From: Bradyrhizobium sp. 190 | GTDB taxonomy: Bacteria > Pseudomonadota > Alphaproteobacteria > Rhizobiales > Xanthobacteraceae | NCBI RefSeq assembly: GCF_023073415.1 | Contig: NZ_JADPJL010000028.1 | Span: 1-48,033, forward strand | Length of the DNA: 48,033 nucleotides | Direction: 5' to 3' | Shown: in pieces, positions 25,323-33,533 of the stretch | How positions within the stretch are numbered: position 1 is the first letter of the stretch | Layout of the letters: each line of letters starts with the position of its first letter | Program-made: the position numbers and the translations under genes | The notes under the pieces: generated by a model | Seen by the model: only the letters and a program-made list of their open reading frames with translations | Databases searched by the model: none | Told to the model about the DNA's origin: nothing

Positions 25323-28300
25323 AGGCTGCCCGTACCATTCCCGACGCCGTTCGCGCCACGCAGGCGCGCGCCTCCGATCCGGCGGCTTCCGCCTTCGTCT
25401 CGGCGAATGCGGGCTCGGGCAAGACGCATGTGCTGGTGCAGCGGGTGATCCGGCTGCTGCTCGACGACGTGGCGCCGGAAAAGATCCTCTGCATCACGTT
25501 TACAAAAGCCGCCGCCGCCAACATGGCGGAGCGCGTGTTCACCACCCTCGGCCATTGGGTGACGCTCGACGACGACGCGCTGGATGCGGCGATCCGCGAG
25601 GCCGGCATTCCGCATCCCGGCGCACGCTTGCGCAAATCGGCCCGCAAACTGTTCGCCTGCGCGCTGGAGACGCCGGGCGGGCTGAAGGTGCAGACCATCC
25701 ACGCGCTGTGCGCGCGGCTGCTGCAGCAATTCCCGTTCGAGGCCAATGTGCCCGCGCGGTTTGCCGTGCTCGACGACCGCGACCAGAACGAGATGATGGA
25801 GCGCGCCAATCTCGGGGTTTTCCTCGAGGCGTCGCGCAACCCCGAAAGCGCGACGGGCCGCGCGCTCATGACGGCAATGGCGAGCGCCGCCGACGTCACC
25901 TTCAAGGACGTGGTGCGCGAGGCCTGCCTCAGCCGCGATCATTTCATGGCCTGGACGGACGCCGCCGGCAGCGCGCAGGCCGCCGCCGTGCAGATTTCGG
26001 CGGCGCTCGGCGTTGATCCCGATGATCGCCTCGAAGACGTCGAGCGCGAGATATTGGACGGACCGAACCTGCCGCGGTCGCGCTGGCAGGAAATCGCACA
26101 ACTCCTGGATACCGGGAGCAAAACCGATCAGGGCCAGGCGGCGCAGCTTCGCGCCGCGTTGGCGTTTTCCGGTGCAGCCCAGGTGGACGAGTATCTCTGC
26201 GTGTTCCTCACGGACGCCGATCGCACGCCGCGCAAATCCGTCGTTACAAAGAACTTTGCGCGGGATAATCCTGCGGTAGGACGTCTGTTCGAATCCGAGA
26301 TTGATCGCCTCGCGCCCCTGATCGCCAAACGCCGCGCGGTGACCGCCCGCGACCGCACCGAGGCGCTTCTGCATATCGCCACGGCTGCCGCCGCCAATTA
26401 CCGCCGCGAGAAGCAGGAACGCGGCCTGCTCGACTATGACGATCTGATCGACAAGACGCTGGAAATGCTTGACCGCGTCTCCTCGGGCTGGGTGCATTAC
26501 AAGCTAGACCGCGGCGTCGACCATGTGCTGATCGACGAGGCGCAGGACACCAGCCCGCGGCAATGGGACATCGTCGCGCATATCATCTCCGAATTCACCT
26601 CGGGCGCAGGCGCGCGCGACGGCGTGGTGCGAACGGTATTCGCGGTCGGCGACGAGAAGCAGTCGATCTTTTCGTTCCAGGGTGCAGCCCCGCGCGAATT
26701 CGACCTGCGCCGCCGCGCGTTGCAGAGGAAGTTCGAGGGCGCCGGGCTGAAGTTCGATCCGGTGTCCTTTACCTATTCGTTCCGGTCGGGACCGACGATC
26801 CTGCATGCGGTCGATCAGGTGTTTCGCGAGCAGGATATCTTTCGCAGCATCCATGCGGTCGATATCGGAAATCCGATTCATCACGCGCTGGCCGATGCCG
26901 GTCCGAGCCAGATAGATCTCTGGGAACTCGCGGAAGCGGACGACCGGCAGGACATCGAGGGCTGGCGTGCGCCGTTCGATGGCGTCGCCGCGACCAGCCC
27001 CGAAGTGAAGCTTGCCCGGCGCATTCAGGCCGAGATCAAGACGCTGGTCGGCAGCGGTGTAACAACCGGCAGCAAGGGCGACCGCCGACTGCTCCGCTAT
27101 GGCGACATGCTGGTGCTGGTACGGCGGCGCGGCAACGCGTTCGATGCCGTGATCCAGGCGCTGAAGCACGCGGGTATCCCGGTCGCCGGCGCAGATCGCC
27201 TCAAGCTGACCGAGCACATCGCGATAATCGACCTGATGAATCTCGCTGATGCGCTGCTGCTTCCGCAGGACGACCTGGCGCTGGCAGTGGCGCTGAAGAG
27301 CCCGCTGTTCGGCCTTGGCGATGACGACCTGTTCAAGATCGCCTGGCAGCGCAAGGGATCGTTGCGCACGGCATTGGCTGAGCGCGCCGCGGCCGACGGC
27401 CGGCTGCGGGATGCACTGTGGCGGCTTGAACAATGCGAGCGCCGCTTTGCAAGCGAAACGCCGTTCGCGTTTTATGCCTGGCTGCTCGGCGGCGATGGCG
27501 GCCGCGCACGAATCCTGCGCCGGCTCGGACACGAGGCGAACGACGCGCTCGATGAGTTCCTGGAGCTGGCGCTGAACTATGAACGCAAGGCGCCCGCCTC
27601 GTTGCAGGGCTTTATGGCGTGGCTGCGCACGGCCGATCTCGAAGTGAAGCGCGACATGGAAATCTCGCGCGACGAGGTCCGCGTCATGACCGTACACGGC
27701 GCCAAGGGCCTGGAGGCTTCCGTCGTGTTCCTGGTGGACACCACGACGTCGCCCTCGGATACGCAGCGGCTAAAACTCATCAACCTGCCGCAGGGCAATG
27801 CCGATCCGCATGCGCCCGGCGTCGTGGTCTGGGCCGGCCGCAAGGCGGAGGATCCGCCGGCCGTCGTCGCGGCGCGCGCGGCGATGATCGGCGATACCGA
27901 GGATGAATACCGCCGCCTGCTCTATGTCGCGATGACGCGCGCGGCGGACCGCCTGATCGTTGGCGGCTGCCTGCCCGGCAACATGAGGAGTGTCCGGCCG
28001 CTATCCTGGTACGACCTGATCACCAAGGGGCTCGACGGTTCCACCCTGCTGCTTCAGGAGATCGAGACCGCGATAGGCCGGGTGAAACGCTATACGCGCC
28101 CCGAGGAGACCGCGCCGCCGGCCGCTCCCGCTGCGGCGCCGCCCGCGCCGGCGCCGCTGGTGCTGCCCTACTGGCTGCTGACCCCGGCCCAGCCTGAGAT
28201 TTCCCCGGAAAGCTTGTTGCGGCCCTCGGACCCCGCAGACAGCGAGCGCCACCCGGTACGGACGGCCGAATCGCTCACGCAGCGCGCCCGCGCCCTGCAG

Positions 28301-28813
28301 CGGGGTACGCTGGTGCACCGTCTGCTGCAATCGCTGCCCGATATCGCCGCCGGGCGCCGCCGAGAGGCCGCGCTGGCCTATCTGGCCCGCAACGCCGATG
28401 GCTGGACCGAGGAGGAACGGCAGGCGCTGACCGAAAGCACGCTGGCCTTGATCGCAGATGCCCGCTTCGCAGCCGTGTTTGCCCCCGGCAGCCGAGCCGA
28501 AGTCTCGATCGTCGGACGGCTGGAGCGGCCGGGCGGCCGGCCGGCGCTGGTATCCGGGCAGATCGACCGCCTCGTGGTCACCGACAGCGAGGTCCTGATC
28601 GTCGATTTCAAGACCAACCATGCCCCGCCAAGCCGGCCAGACGGGGCGCCGAGGGGCTACGTCCGCCAGCTCGCGCTGTACCGGGCGGTGCTGGGCAAGC
28701 TCTATCCCCAGCGGGTGGTTCGAGCGGCGCTGCTTTGGACCGAAAGCGCTGAATTAATGGAGATTTCAGCCTCCGCGCTGGAGGCCGAGCTGGCATCCAT
28801 CATCTCGGCGTGA
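25316..28813 (+). CDS. addA: AddA helicase-nuclease subunit
   Basis: AddA is the UvrD-like 3-5 helicase with a C-terminal nuclease in AddAB. The protein has 1165 residues from ATG 25316 (GAGGA just upstream). Helicase motifs in order: Walker A SANAGSGKTHVL, ITFTKAAAANMAERV (Ia), LIDEAQDTSPRQWD (II), VGDEKQSIFSFQGA (III), YSFRSGPTILHAVD (IV), VMTVHGAKGLEASVVFLVD (V) and LLYVAMTRAADRLIVGG (VI). The nuclease domain has TLVHRLLQSLPD and LIVDFKTNHAPP. A Pro/Ala-rich hinge (PPAAPAAAPPAPAPL) separates helicase and nuclease. trxA follows 105 bp downstream, a conserved alphaproteobacterial order. Confidence 0.97.
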   Translation: MVKAARTIPDAVRATQARASDPAASAFVSANAGSGKTHVLVQRVIRLLLDDVAPEKILCITFTKAAAANMAERVFTTLGHWVTLDDDALDAAIREAGIPHPGARLRKSARKLFACALETPGGLKVQTIHALCARLLQQFPFEANVPARFAVLDDRDQNEMMERANLGVFLEASRNPESATGRALMTAMASAADVTFKDVVREACLSRDHFMAWTDAAGSAQAAAVQISAALGVDPDDRLEDVEREILDGPNLPRSRWQEIAQLLDTGSKTDQGQAAQLRAALAFSGAAQVDEYLCVFLTDADRTPRKSVVTKNFARDNPAVGRLFESEIDRLAPLIAKRRAVTARDRTEALLHIATAAAANYRREKQERGLLDYDDLIDKTLEMLDRVSSGWVHYKLDRGVDHVLIDEAQDTSPRQWDIVAHIISEFTSGAGARDGVVRTVFAVGDEKQSIFSFQGAAPREFDLRRRALQRKFEGAGLKFDPVSFTYSFRSGPTILHAVDQVFREQDIFRSIHAVDIGNPIHHALADAGPSQIDLWELAEADDRQDIEGWRAPFDGVAATSPEVKLARRIQAEIKTLVGSGVTTGSKGDRRLLRYGDMLVLVRRRGNAFDAVIQALKHAGIPVAGADRLKLTEHIAIIDLMNLADALLLPQDDLALAVALKSPLFGLGDDDLFKIAWQRKGSLRTALAERAAADGRLRDALWRLEQCERRFASETPFAFYAWLLGGDGGRARILRRLGHEANDALDEFLELALNYERKAPASLQGFMAWLRTADLEVKRDMEISRDEVRVMTVHGAKGLEASVVFLVDTTTSPSDTQRLKLINLPQGNADPHAPGVVVWAGRKAEDPPAVVAARAAMIGDTEDEYRRLLYVAMTRAADRLIVGGCLPGNMRSVRPLSWYDLITKGLDGSTLLLQEIETAIGRVKRYTRPEETAPPAAPAAAPPAPAPLVLPYWLLTPAQPEISPESLLRPSDPADSERHPVRTAESLTQRARALQRGTLVHRLLQSLPDIAAGRRREAALAYLARNADGWTEEERQALTESTLALIADARFAAVFAPGSRAEVSIVGRLERPGGRPALVSGQIDRLVVTDSEVLIVDFKTNHAPPSRPDGAPRGYVRQLALYRAVLGKLYPQRVVRAALLWTESAELMEISASALEAELASIISA

Positions 28814-28819
28814 CCCGTG

Positions 28820-28848
28820 CTTGACCCGGCAGGATCGCGTTCATAGGT
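28820..28848 (+). promoter_or_regulatory. Candidate trxA promoter
   Basis: CTTGAC (28820-28825) matches the alphaproteobacterial -35 consensus. Seventeen bases later stands ATAGGT, a weak -10. It is placed in the addA-trxA gap and would give an independent trxA transcript. Confidence 0.35.
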
Positions 28849-28918
28849 TTGATCCTATCATTGCGGGCGCGATTCTCATCCCGCGCCCCTTAATTCCTAA
28901 CCGAACGAGGTAATTCCC

Positions 28919-29239
28919 ATGGCCGTTGGCAAGGTTTCTGACGCCGATTTCGAAGCCGAAGTGCTCAAGGCGACCGGGCCGGTGGTCGTCGATTTCTGGG
29001 CCGAATGGTGCGGCCCCTGTCGCATGATCGCGCCTGCGCTCGACGAGATTTCCGGCGCCATGGGCGACAAGGTCAAGATCGTGAAGCTGAACGTCGACGA
29101 GAGCCCGAAGACGGCCTCGAAATACGGCGTGATGTCGATCCCGACCCTGATGATCTTCAAGGGCGGCGAGATGGCCTCCCGTCAGGTCGGCGCCGCGCCG
29201 AAGGCGAAGCTGCAGCAGTGGATCACCGCTGCGGTCTGA
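28919..29239 (+). CDS. trxA: Thioredoxin
   Basis: Thioredoxin 1 is a cytosolic dithiol reductant for ribonucleotide reductase, methionine sulfoxide reductase and other partners. The 106-residue protein has the redox-active WCGPC motif with Cys31 and Cys34 (DFWAEWCGPCRMI), the cis-Pro loop MSIPTLMIFKGG and the usual start MAVGKVSDADF. Length is normal. It follows addA but has a plausible promoter of its own, and a strong hairpin terminator stands 26 bp after the stop. Confidence 0.98.
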   Translation: MAVGKVSDADFEAEVLKATGPVVVDFWAEWCGPCRMIAPALDEISGAMGDKVKIVKLNVDESPKTASKYGVMSIPTLMIFKGGEMASRQVGAAPKAKLQQWITAAV

Positions 29240-29264
29240 TCGGTTCTTTGAGAATTTTTCCGAC

Positions 29265-29290
29265 AACGGCCGGCGAATAGCCGGCCGTTT
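29265..29290 (+). terminator. Rho-independent-type terminator after trxA
   Basis: Perfect 10-bp stem AACGGCCGGC/GCCGGCCGTT with loop GAATA, followed by TTTGCG. The T run is short, but the stem is very stable. Confidence 0.75.
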
Positions 29291-29303
29291 GCGTTGAGAC
29301 GGT

Positions 29304-30386
29304 ATGTCTCGCGTTGAAGAGTCCCTGAGCCTGCCATCCGGAAAGGCTCGCCGGCGACCCGCCCCGCTCGCGGCAATGGAGGCACGCTCGGTCGATGCGA
29401 TCCCGCGCGGCCCGGAATGGCAGTACGAGCCGAAATGGGATGGCTTCCGTTGCCTGCTATCCCGCCACGGCGAGGCCGTCGATCTCCGTTCGAAGTCCGG
29501 CGAGGATCTCGCACGCTATTTTCCCGAACTGGTCAGCGCCGCGCTGGCGCTGAAAGCGGATGTATTCCTGCTCGATGGCGAAATCGTCGTGCCGCACGGC
29601 GAAGCGTTTTCGTTCGATGATCTGCTGCAGCGGATTCATCCCGCCGCGAGCCGGATCAAAAAGCTGTCGCAGGAAACGCCGGCGCTTTTTCTCGCTTTCG
29701 ATCTGCTGGCGTCAGCGGCGAACAAGAAGCTCGCCGCATTACCCTTACGCAAGCGCCGCCCGGCGCTGCAAACCTTTGCGAAAACCCAGTTCAAATCGCA
29801 CCCGACGTTTCGCCTTTCGCCGGTTGCGACGAGCTATGCGACCGCGCAAAAATGGCTGAAGCAATCCGGCGGCGGTTCCGACGGCGTGATCGCCAAGCGC
29901 GTCGACCTGCCCTATCAGGCCGGCAACCGCGATGGCATGCAGAAGATCAAGAAATTCCGCAGCGCCGATTGCGTGGTCGGCGGCTTCCGCTACGCCACCA
30001 ACAGAATCGCGAACCGCAAGGTCGTGGGCTCACTGCTGCTCGGCCTCTATGACGATCAGGGACTATTGCATCATGTCGGCTTCACCTCCGCCATCAAGCA
30101 GGCGGACAAGCCGGCGCTGACGGACAGGCTTGAGCCGCTAATCGCGCCGCCCGGCTTCACCGGCAACGCGCCGGGCGGGCCGAGCCGATGGTCGACCGAA
30201 CGTTCGGCAAAGTGGTGCCCGCTGGAGCCAAAACTGGTGATCGAGGTTTGCTACGATCATTTCAGCGGCGAACGCTTCCGCCACGGCACCTCCATCCTGC
30301 GCTGGCGGCCCGACAAGGCGCCGCGGCAATGCAGCTTCGACCAGCTCCGGCAGAAGGCCGCCGACCCGATGAAACTGCTGAAGTGA
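29304..30386 (+). CDS. ATP-dependent DNA ligase (LigC/LigD-ligase-domain type)
   Basis: A 360-residue stand-alone ATP ligase of the bacterial non-homologous end-joining type. Motif I YEPKWDGFRC gives the adenylated Lys44. Motif III is in FLLDGEIVVPHG, motif IIIa in FLAFDLLAS, motif IV in SDGVIAKRVDLPY and motif V in MQKIKKF. The C-terminal OB fold runs through VVGGFRYATN and LVIEVCYDHFSGERFRHG. No polymerase, nuclease or Ku gene is adjacent. Start ATG 29304 follows GAGACGG. The enzyme may act in base-excision gap sealing or back-up end joining. Confidence 0.93.
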   Translation: MSRVEESLSLPSGKARRRPAPLAAMEARSVDAIPRGPEWQYEPKWDGFRCLLSRHGEAVDLRSKSGEDLARYFPELVSAALALKADVFLLDGEIVVPHGEAFSFDDLLQRIHPAASRIKKLSQETPALFLAFDLLASAANKKLAALPLRKRRPALQTFAKTQFKSHPTFRLSPVATSYATAQKWLKQSGGGSDGVIAKRVDLPYQAGNRDGMQKIKKFRSADCVVGGFRYATNRIANRKVVGSLLLGLYDDQGLLHHVGFTSAIKQADKPALTDRLEPLIAPPGFTGNAPGGPSRWSTERSAKWCPLEPKLVIEVCYDHFSGERFRHGTSILRWRPDKAPRQCSFDQLRQKAADPMKLLK

Positions 30387-30401
30387 AGGTGCCGTAGTCT
30401 C

Positions 30402-30491
30402 GTGGCCCGGGTGGAGCGAAAGCGTAACCCGGGGAGCTCCCCTGCAGCGTTGAGCGCTATCCCGGATTGCGCTGCGCTCCATCCGGGCTAC
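30402..30491. repeat. Palindromic intergenic repeat, family D, copy 1
   Basis: Arms GTGGCCCGGGTGGAGCG.. and ..CGCTCCATCCGGGCTAC with inner GCGTAACCCGGG. A second copy lies at 31092-31176, so the DUF2231 gene is flanked by two. Confidence 0.8.
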
Positions 30492-30620
30492 AGGCCCTAT
30501 GTCGCGAAGCGGGCATTCCCTGACATTTGTTGCGACGCACCTGCCGGCTGTGACGGCTTCACGCAGGAACCCGCCTCATAACAGGCAGTTGAATACCTAT
30601 TGCCACTTTAGGAGGCACAT

Positions 30621-31082
30621 ATGACAAACCCTAAATCGACTGCACAAATTGCAGGTCATCCGATCCATCCGATGCTCATTCCTTTTCCGGTCGCCTGCTT
30701 CGTCCTGGCCTTCGTTTCAGACGTGGCGTTCTGGAGAACCTCGAATGAGTTCTGGGCCAGCGCCTCGCTCTGGCTGTTGGGAATAGGCCTGATCATGGCC
30801 GCGCTCGCGGCGGTCGTGGGCGCGATCGATCTGATGGGAGACGATCGCATTCGCAATCTCAACGACGCGTGGCTGCACGCCGGCGGCAACGTCGTTGCGG
30901 TCGTGATCGCGCTCTACAACTGGTATTCGCGCTACACGGAAGGAACCTCGGCCATTATCCCGACGGGCCTGCTCCTGTCGTTCATCGTGGTGCTGATCCT
31001 GCTCTTCACCGGCTGGAAGGGCTGGGAGATGGTCTATCGCGATCACGTCGGCGTGTCCGATGTTGCCGATCAGCCGCGCTGA
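30621..31082 (+). CDS. DUF2231-family four-helix inner-membrane protein
   Basis: This 153-residue protein has a strong AGGAGG ribosome-binding site 6 bp before ATG 30621. It begins with a conserved AGHPIHPMLIPFPVACF segment that leads into helix 1. Further hydrophobic segments are near 45-70 (ASLWLLGIGLIMAALAAVVG), 85-103 (HAGGNVVAVVIALYNWYS) and 112-132 (IPTGLLLSFIVVLILLF). The HPIHPM start and the His in helix 3 recall heme-binding or quinone-linked membrane proteins, but the family function is unknown to me. It is bracketed by family D repeats. Confidence 0.85.
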   Translation: MTNPKSTAQIAGHPIHPMLIPFPVACFVLAFVSDVAFWRTSNEFWASASLWLLGIGLIMAALAAVVGAIDLMGDDRIRNLNDAWLHAGGNVVAVVIALYNWYSRYTEGTSAIIPTGLLLSFIVVLILLFTGWKGWEMVYRDHVGVSDVADQPR

Positions 31083-31091
31083 ATAAGAGTT

Positions 31092-31176
31092 GTAGCCCGG
31101 GTGCAGCGAAGCGTAACCCGGGACTCTGCCGTTGCGGCACCAACTCCCGGAGTGCGCTTCGCTCCATCCGGGCTAC
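31092..31176. repeat. Palindromic intergenic repeat, family D, copy 2
   Basis: GTAGCCCGGGTGCAGCGAAG and CTTCGCTCCATCCGGGCTAC arms, with central differences from copy 1. The last 4 bp overlap the stop codon end of the minus-strand phosphoesterase, so the element lies between convergent genes. Confidence 0.85.
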
Positions 31177-31916
31177 ACGTTGATCCATCCCGTCGCCAGC
31201 GCGGTGGCGAGTTCGACGTGGCCGTTCTGCCGCGCCAGCGTTGCCATCGCCTCATGATCATATGGCACGTGACGGAAGGTGACACGCCAGACGCCGTCGG
31301 CGAATTCGAGGATGGCATAGCGTGCATCCGGCGTGCCGGCTTCGATCACATGCGGAAACGGATGAGTATCGCGATAGCCGGGTGAACCGACGCTACCGGG
31401 ATTGACGATCAATCGGCCATCGCGAAGCCTGACCGCGCGGGCGAGATGGGTGTGCGCGCACAGGATCAAGGACTGCGTGATGCCCTTGGCGTGCTCCTCG
31501 ATCGCCTCCCGCGGGGACATTCGCACGGTGCCGTCGGGCAACACCGTCTCCAGCCAATAGACTTCGTCATGGTTGGGCGTCGCGTGACAGAGAAAGACCT
31601 GATCGCGAAACACGGCGGTCTTTGGCACGGCGCGCAGCCAGTCCAGATGGCGTTGTTCGAGCTGCGCATGGGCGGGGCGATCCCATGATCCCATTTTCTC
31701 CGGCGGCCGATCAATCAGGTAGCGATCATGATTGCCAAGCACGTGAACGGCGTCGAGCGCCATCAGCGCGTCCATGGTTCGCCGCGCGTCGAGCGGGCCG
31801 CTCGCCATGTCGCCGAGATTGACGATCTCACCAATGCCCTGTGCGCGGATGTCGGCCAACACGGCTTCCAGCGCGAGATAGTTTCCGTGCACATCGGCAA
31901 TCGCGACAAAGCGCAT
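31173..31916 (-). CDS. Calcineurin-like metallophosphoesterase (YfcE/PrpE-like)
   Basis: A 247-residue metallophosphoesterase with the motifs in order: MRFVAIADVHGNYLAL (D-x-H), EIVNLGDMASGP (GD), VHVLGNHDRYL (GNHD), CHATPNHDE and CAHTHLARAV (H-x-H). It ends with the conserved NPGSVGSPG segment. Two metals would be bound. ATG 31916 is chosen because MRFVAIAD is the usual N-terminus and GAGAA lies 5 bp upstream; an ATG 12 bp earlier is possible. Physiological substrate unknown; cyclic nucleotide or phosphodiester hydrolysis are candidates. The last codons overlap a family D repeat. Confidence 0.9.
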   Translation of the reverse strand: MRFVAIADVHGNYLALEAVLADIRAQGIGEIVNLGDMASGPLDARRTMDALMALDAVHVLGNHDRYLIDRPPEKMGSWDRPAHAQLEQRHLDWLRAVPKTAVFRDQVFLCHATPNHDEVYWLETVLPDGTVRMSPREAIEEHAKGITQSLILCAHTHLARAVRLRDGRLIVNPGSVGSPGYRDTHPFPHVIEAGTPDARYAILEFADGVWRVTFRHVPYDHEAMATLARQNGHVELATALATGWINV

Positions 31917-32033
31917 GTTGATTCTCAATTCCAGCTATCGACAACTGACGTCACAACCTTCAAGAACGATACTATGACGATCTACCTCATTTGGGTGAAG
32001 CCGCCCCGCAACATCCCCCATTGGTTCTAGCGC

Positions 32034-32089
32034 GGAACCCGGGTTCCGACTCGCAGTCGGCGGGCGTCTTGGCTAGTCTTTGCAAAGAC
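32034..32089 (+). other. Cluster of three perfect palindromes in a gene-free stretch (31917-32192)
   Basis: GGAACCCGGGTTCC (32034-32047), CCGACT-CGC-AGTCGG (32046-32060) and GTCTTTGCAAAGAC (32076-32089) follow each other within 56 bp and lead to a terminator 45 bp on. No open frame of note covers them. They may be the stems of a plus-strand small RNA. Confidence 0.5.
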
Positions 32090-32133
32090 CGGGGCTGGAG
32101 AATTCATAAGCAATCAATTATTTCTACCCGGGC

Positions 32134-32170
32134 GGCCGCTGGAAGCAATTTCAGCGGCCATTTAATTTCT
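32134..32170 (+). terminator. Terminator hairpin, plus strand
   Basis: GGCCGCTGGAA-GCAA-TTTCAGCGGCC forms an 11-pair stem with one G-U, followed by ATTTAATTTCTT. The T-rich side faces the plus strand although both flanking genes are on the minus strand. It may also stop the folC transcript in the other direction. Confidence 0.6.
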
Positions 32171-32192
32171 TCGGACTAATTTTTCTTCGGCG

Positions 32193-33533
32193 CTATCCCG
32201 GCGGCGTGCCGTTGATATCAAGCACATGGCCGGCGAGATAGAGCGAGCCGGTGATCAGGATGCGCGGCGGCACTTCGTAAGCCAACCGCGACAGCGCATG
32301 TAGCGCAGCGTCGACGCTTCCAGCATTTTCCACGCGCATGCCGAGCGCGCGCGCCGCATCCGCCAGCCTGTCCGGCGGCATCGCGTTGTCGCGTCCGGGA
32401 ATCGGTATCGCCATGATGTGGCGCGTCAGGCCGGCGAAATTGGCGAGGAACGCGCCCGCATCCTTATTCGCCATCATGCCCGCGATCACCACCAGCGGGC
32501 GCGATACCCGCTCTTCGAGGTCGCCGAGCGCTGCAGCCGCGACGCGGCCGCCTTCTGCGTTGTGCCCGCCATCGAGCCAGATCTCACACCCCTTCGGCCC
32601 CTGATCGACCAGCGCGCCCGCGACCAGCCGCTGCATCCGCGCCGGCCATTCGGCGCCAACGATGCCGGCCTCGAACGCCCGCATTCCGATTTTGAACGCC
32701 TCGATCGCCCGCAACGTCGCAATCGCAAGACCGGCATTGTCGAACTGATGCCGTCCGAACAGCCTTGGCGCCGCAAGGTCCATCAGGCCACGCTCGTCCT
32801 GATAGACCAGCCGCCCGCGTTCGACGCCGACATGCCATTGCTGTCCCGCCGCATGCATCGGCGCGCGCATGCGCGTCGCCTGCGCCTCGATGACAGACAT
32901 TGCCTCCGGCGCCTGCTCGGCACAAATCACCGGCGTGCCGCGTTTGATGATGGCGGCCTTTTCGCCGGCGATCGCGGTCAGCGTGCTGCCGAGGAATTCC
33001 ATGTGATCCATGCTGACCGGCGCGATGACGGTCGCGATCGGCCGGTCAATGACGTTGGTGGCGTCGAGCCGCCCGCCAAGGCCGGTTTCCAGCAGCACGA
33101 CATCGGCCTCATGCTCCGCGAACAGGCAAAACGCCGCCGCGGTCTCCATCTCGAAAATCGTGATCGGCTCGCCCGCATTGACCTGTTCGCAGTGCTCCAG
33201 CACCCGGCGCAACTCGGCATCATCAGCCAGCTTGCCGCCGCCCTCCTCGCCGATGCGGAAGCATTCGTTGATCCGCACCAGGTAGGGCGAGGTGTAGACG
33301 TGCACGCGCAGGCCTGCGGCCTCGAGGATCGCGCGAAGATAGGCGATGGTCGAACCCTTGCCGTTGGTGCCGGCGACATGGATCACCGGCGGCAGCGTCC
33401 GCTCCGGATGATCGAGCCGTTCCAGCAACCGGTGCATGCGATCGAGGCTGAGATCGATGCGCTTCGGATGCAAGGCAGCCAGCCGCGCGATCAATTCACC
33501 GAGCGGCTGGGATCTGGCGGCAGGTAGATTCAC
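32193..33533 (-). CDS. folC: Bifunctional folylpolyglutamate/dihydrofolate synthase
   Basis: FolC adds glutamate to dihydropteroate and to folates. About 446 residues from GTG 33533, overlapping the accD stop (GTGA); the upstream extension to 33650 lies within accD and is not family-like. Motifs: SLDRMHRLLERLDHPE, the P-loop VIHVAGTNGKGSTIAYL, the omega-loop region SPYLVRINECFRIG, VVLLETGLGGRLDATNV and C-terminal WLDGGHNAEGG. Last gene of the ihfB-lapA-trpFBA-accD-folC run on the minus strand. Confidence 0.95.
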   Translation of the reverse strand: MNLPAARSQPLGELIARLAALHPKRIDLSLDRMHRLLERLDHPERTLPPVIHVAGTNGKGSTIAYLRAILEAAGLRVHVYTSPYLVRINECFRIGEEGGGKLADDAELRRVLEHCEQVNAGEPITIFEMETAAAFCLFAEHEADVVLLETGLGGRLDATNVIDRPIATVIAPVSMDHMEFLGSTLTAIAGEKAAIIKRGTPVICAEQAPEAMSVIEAQATRMRAPMHAAGQQWHVGVERGRLVYQDERGLMDLAAPRLFGRHQFDNAGLAIATLRAIEAFKIGMRAFEAGIVGAEWPARMQRLVAGALVDQGPKGCEIWLDGGHNAEGGRVAAAALGDLEERVSRPLVVIAGMMANKDAGAFLANFAGLTRHIMAIPIPGRDNAMPPDRLADAARALGMRVENAGSVDAALHALSRLAYEVPPRILITGSLYLAGHVLDINGTPPG

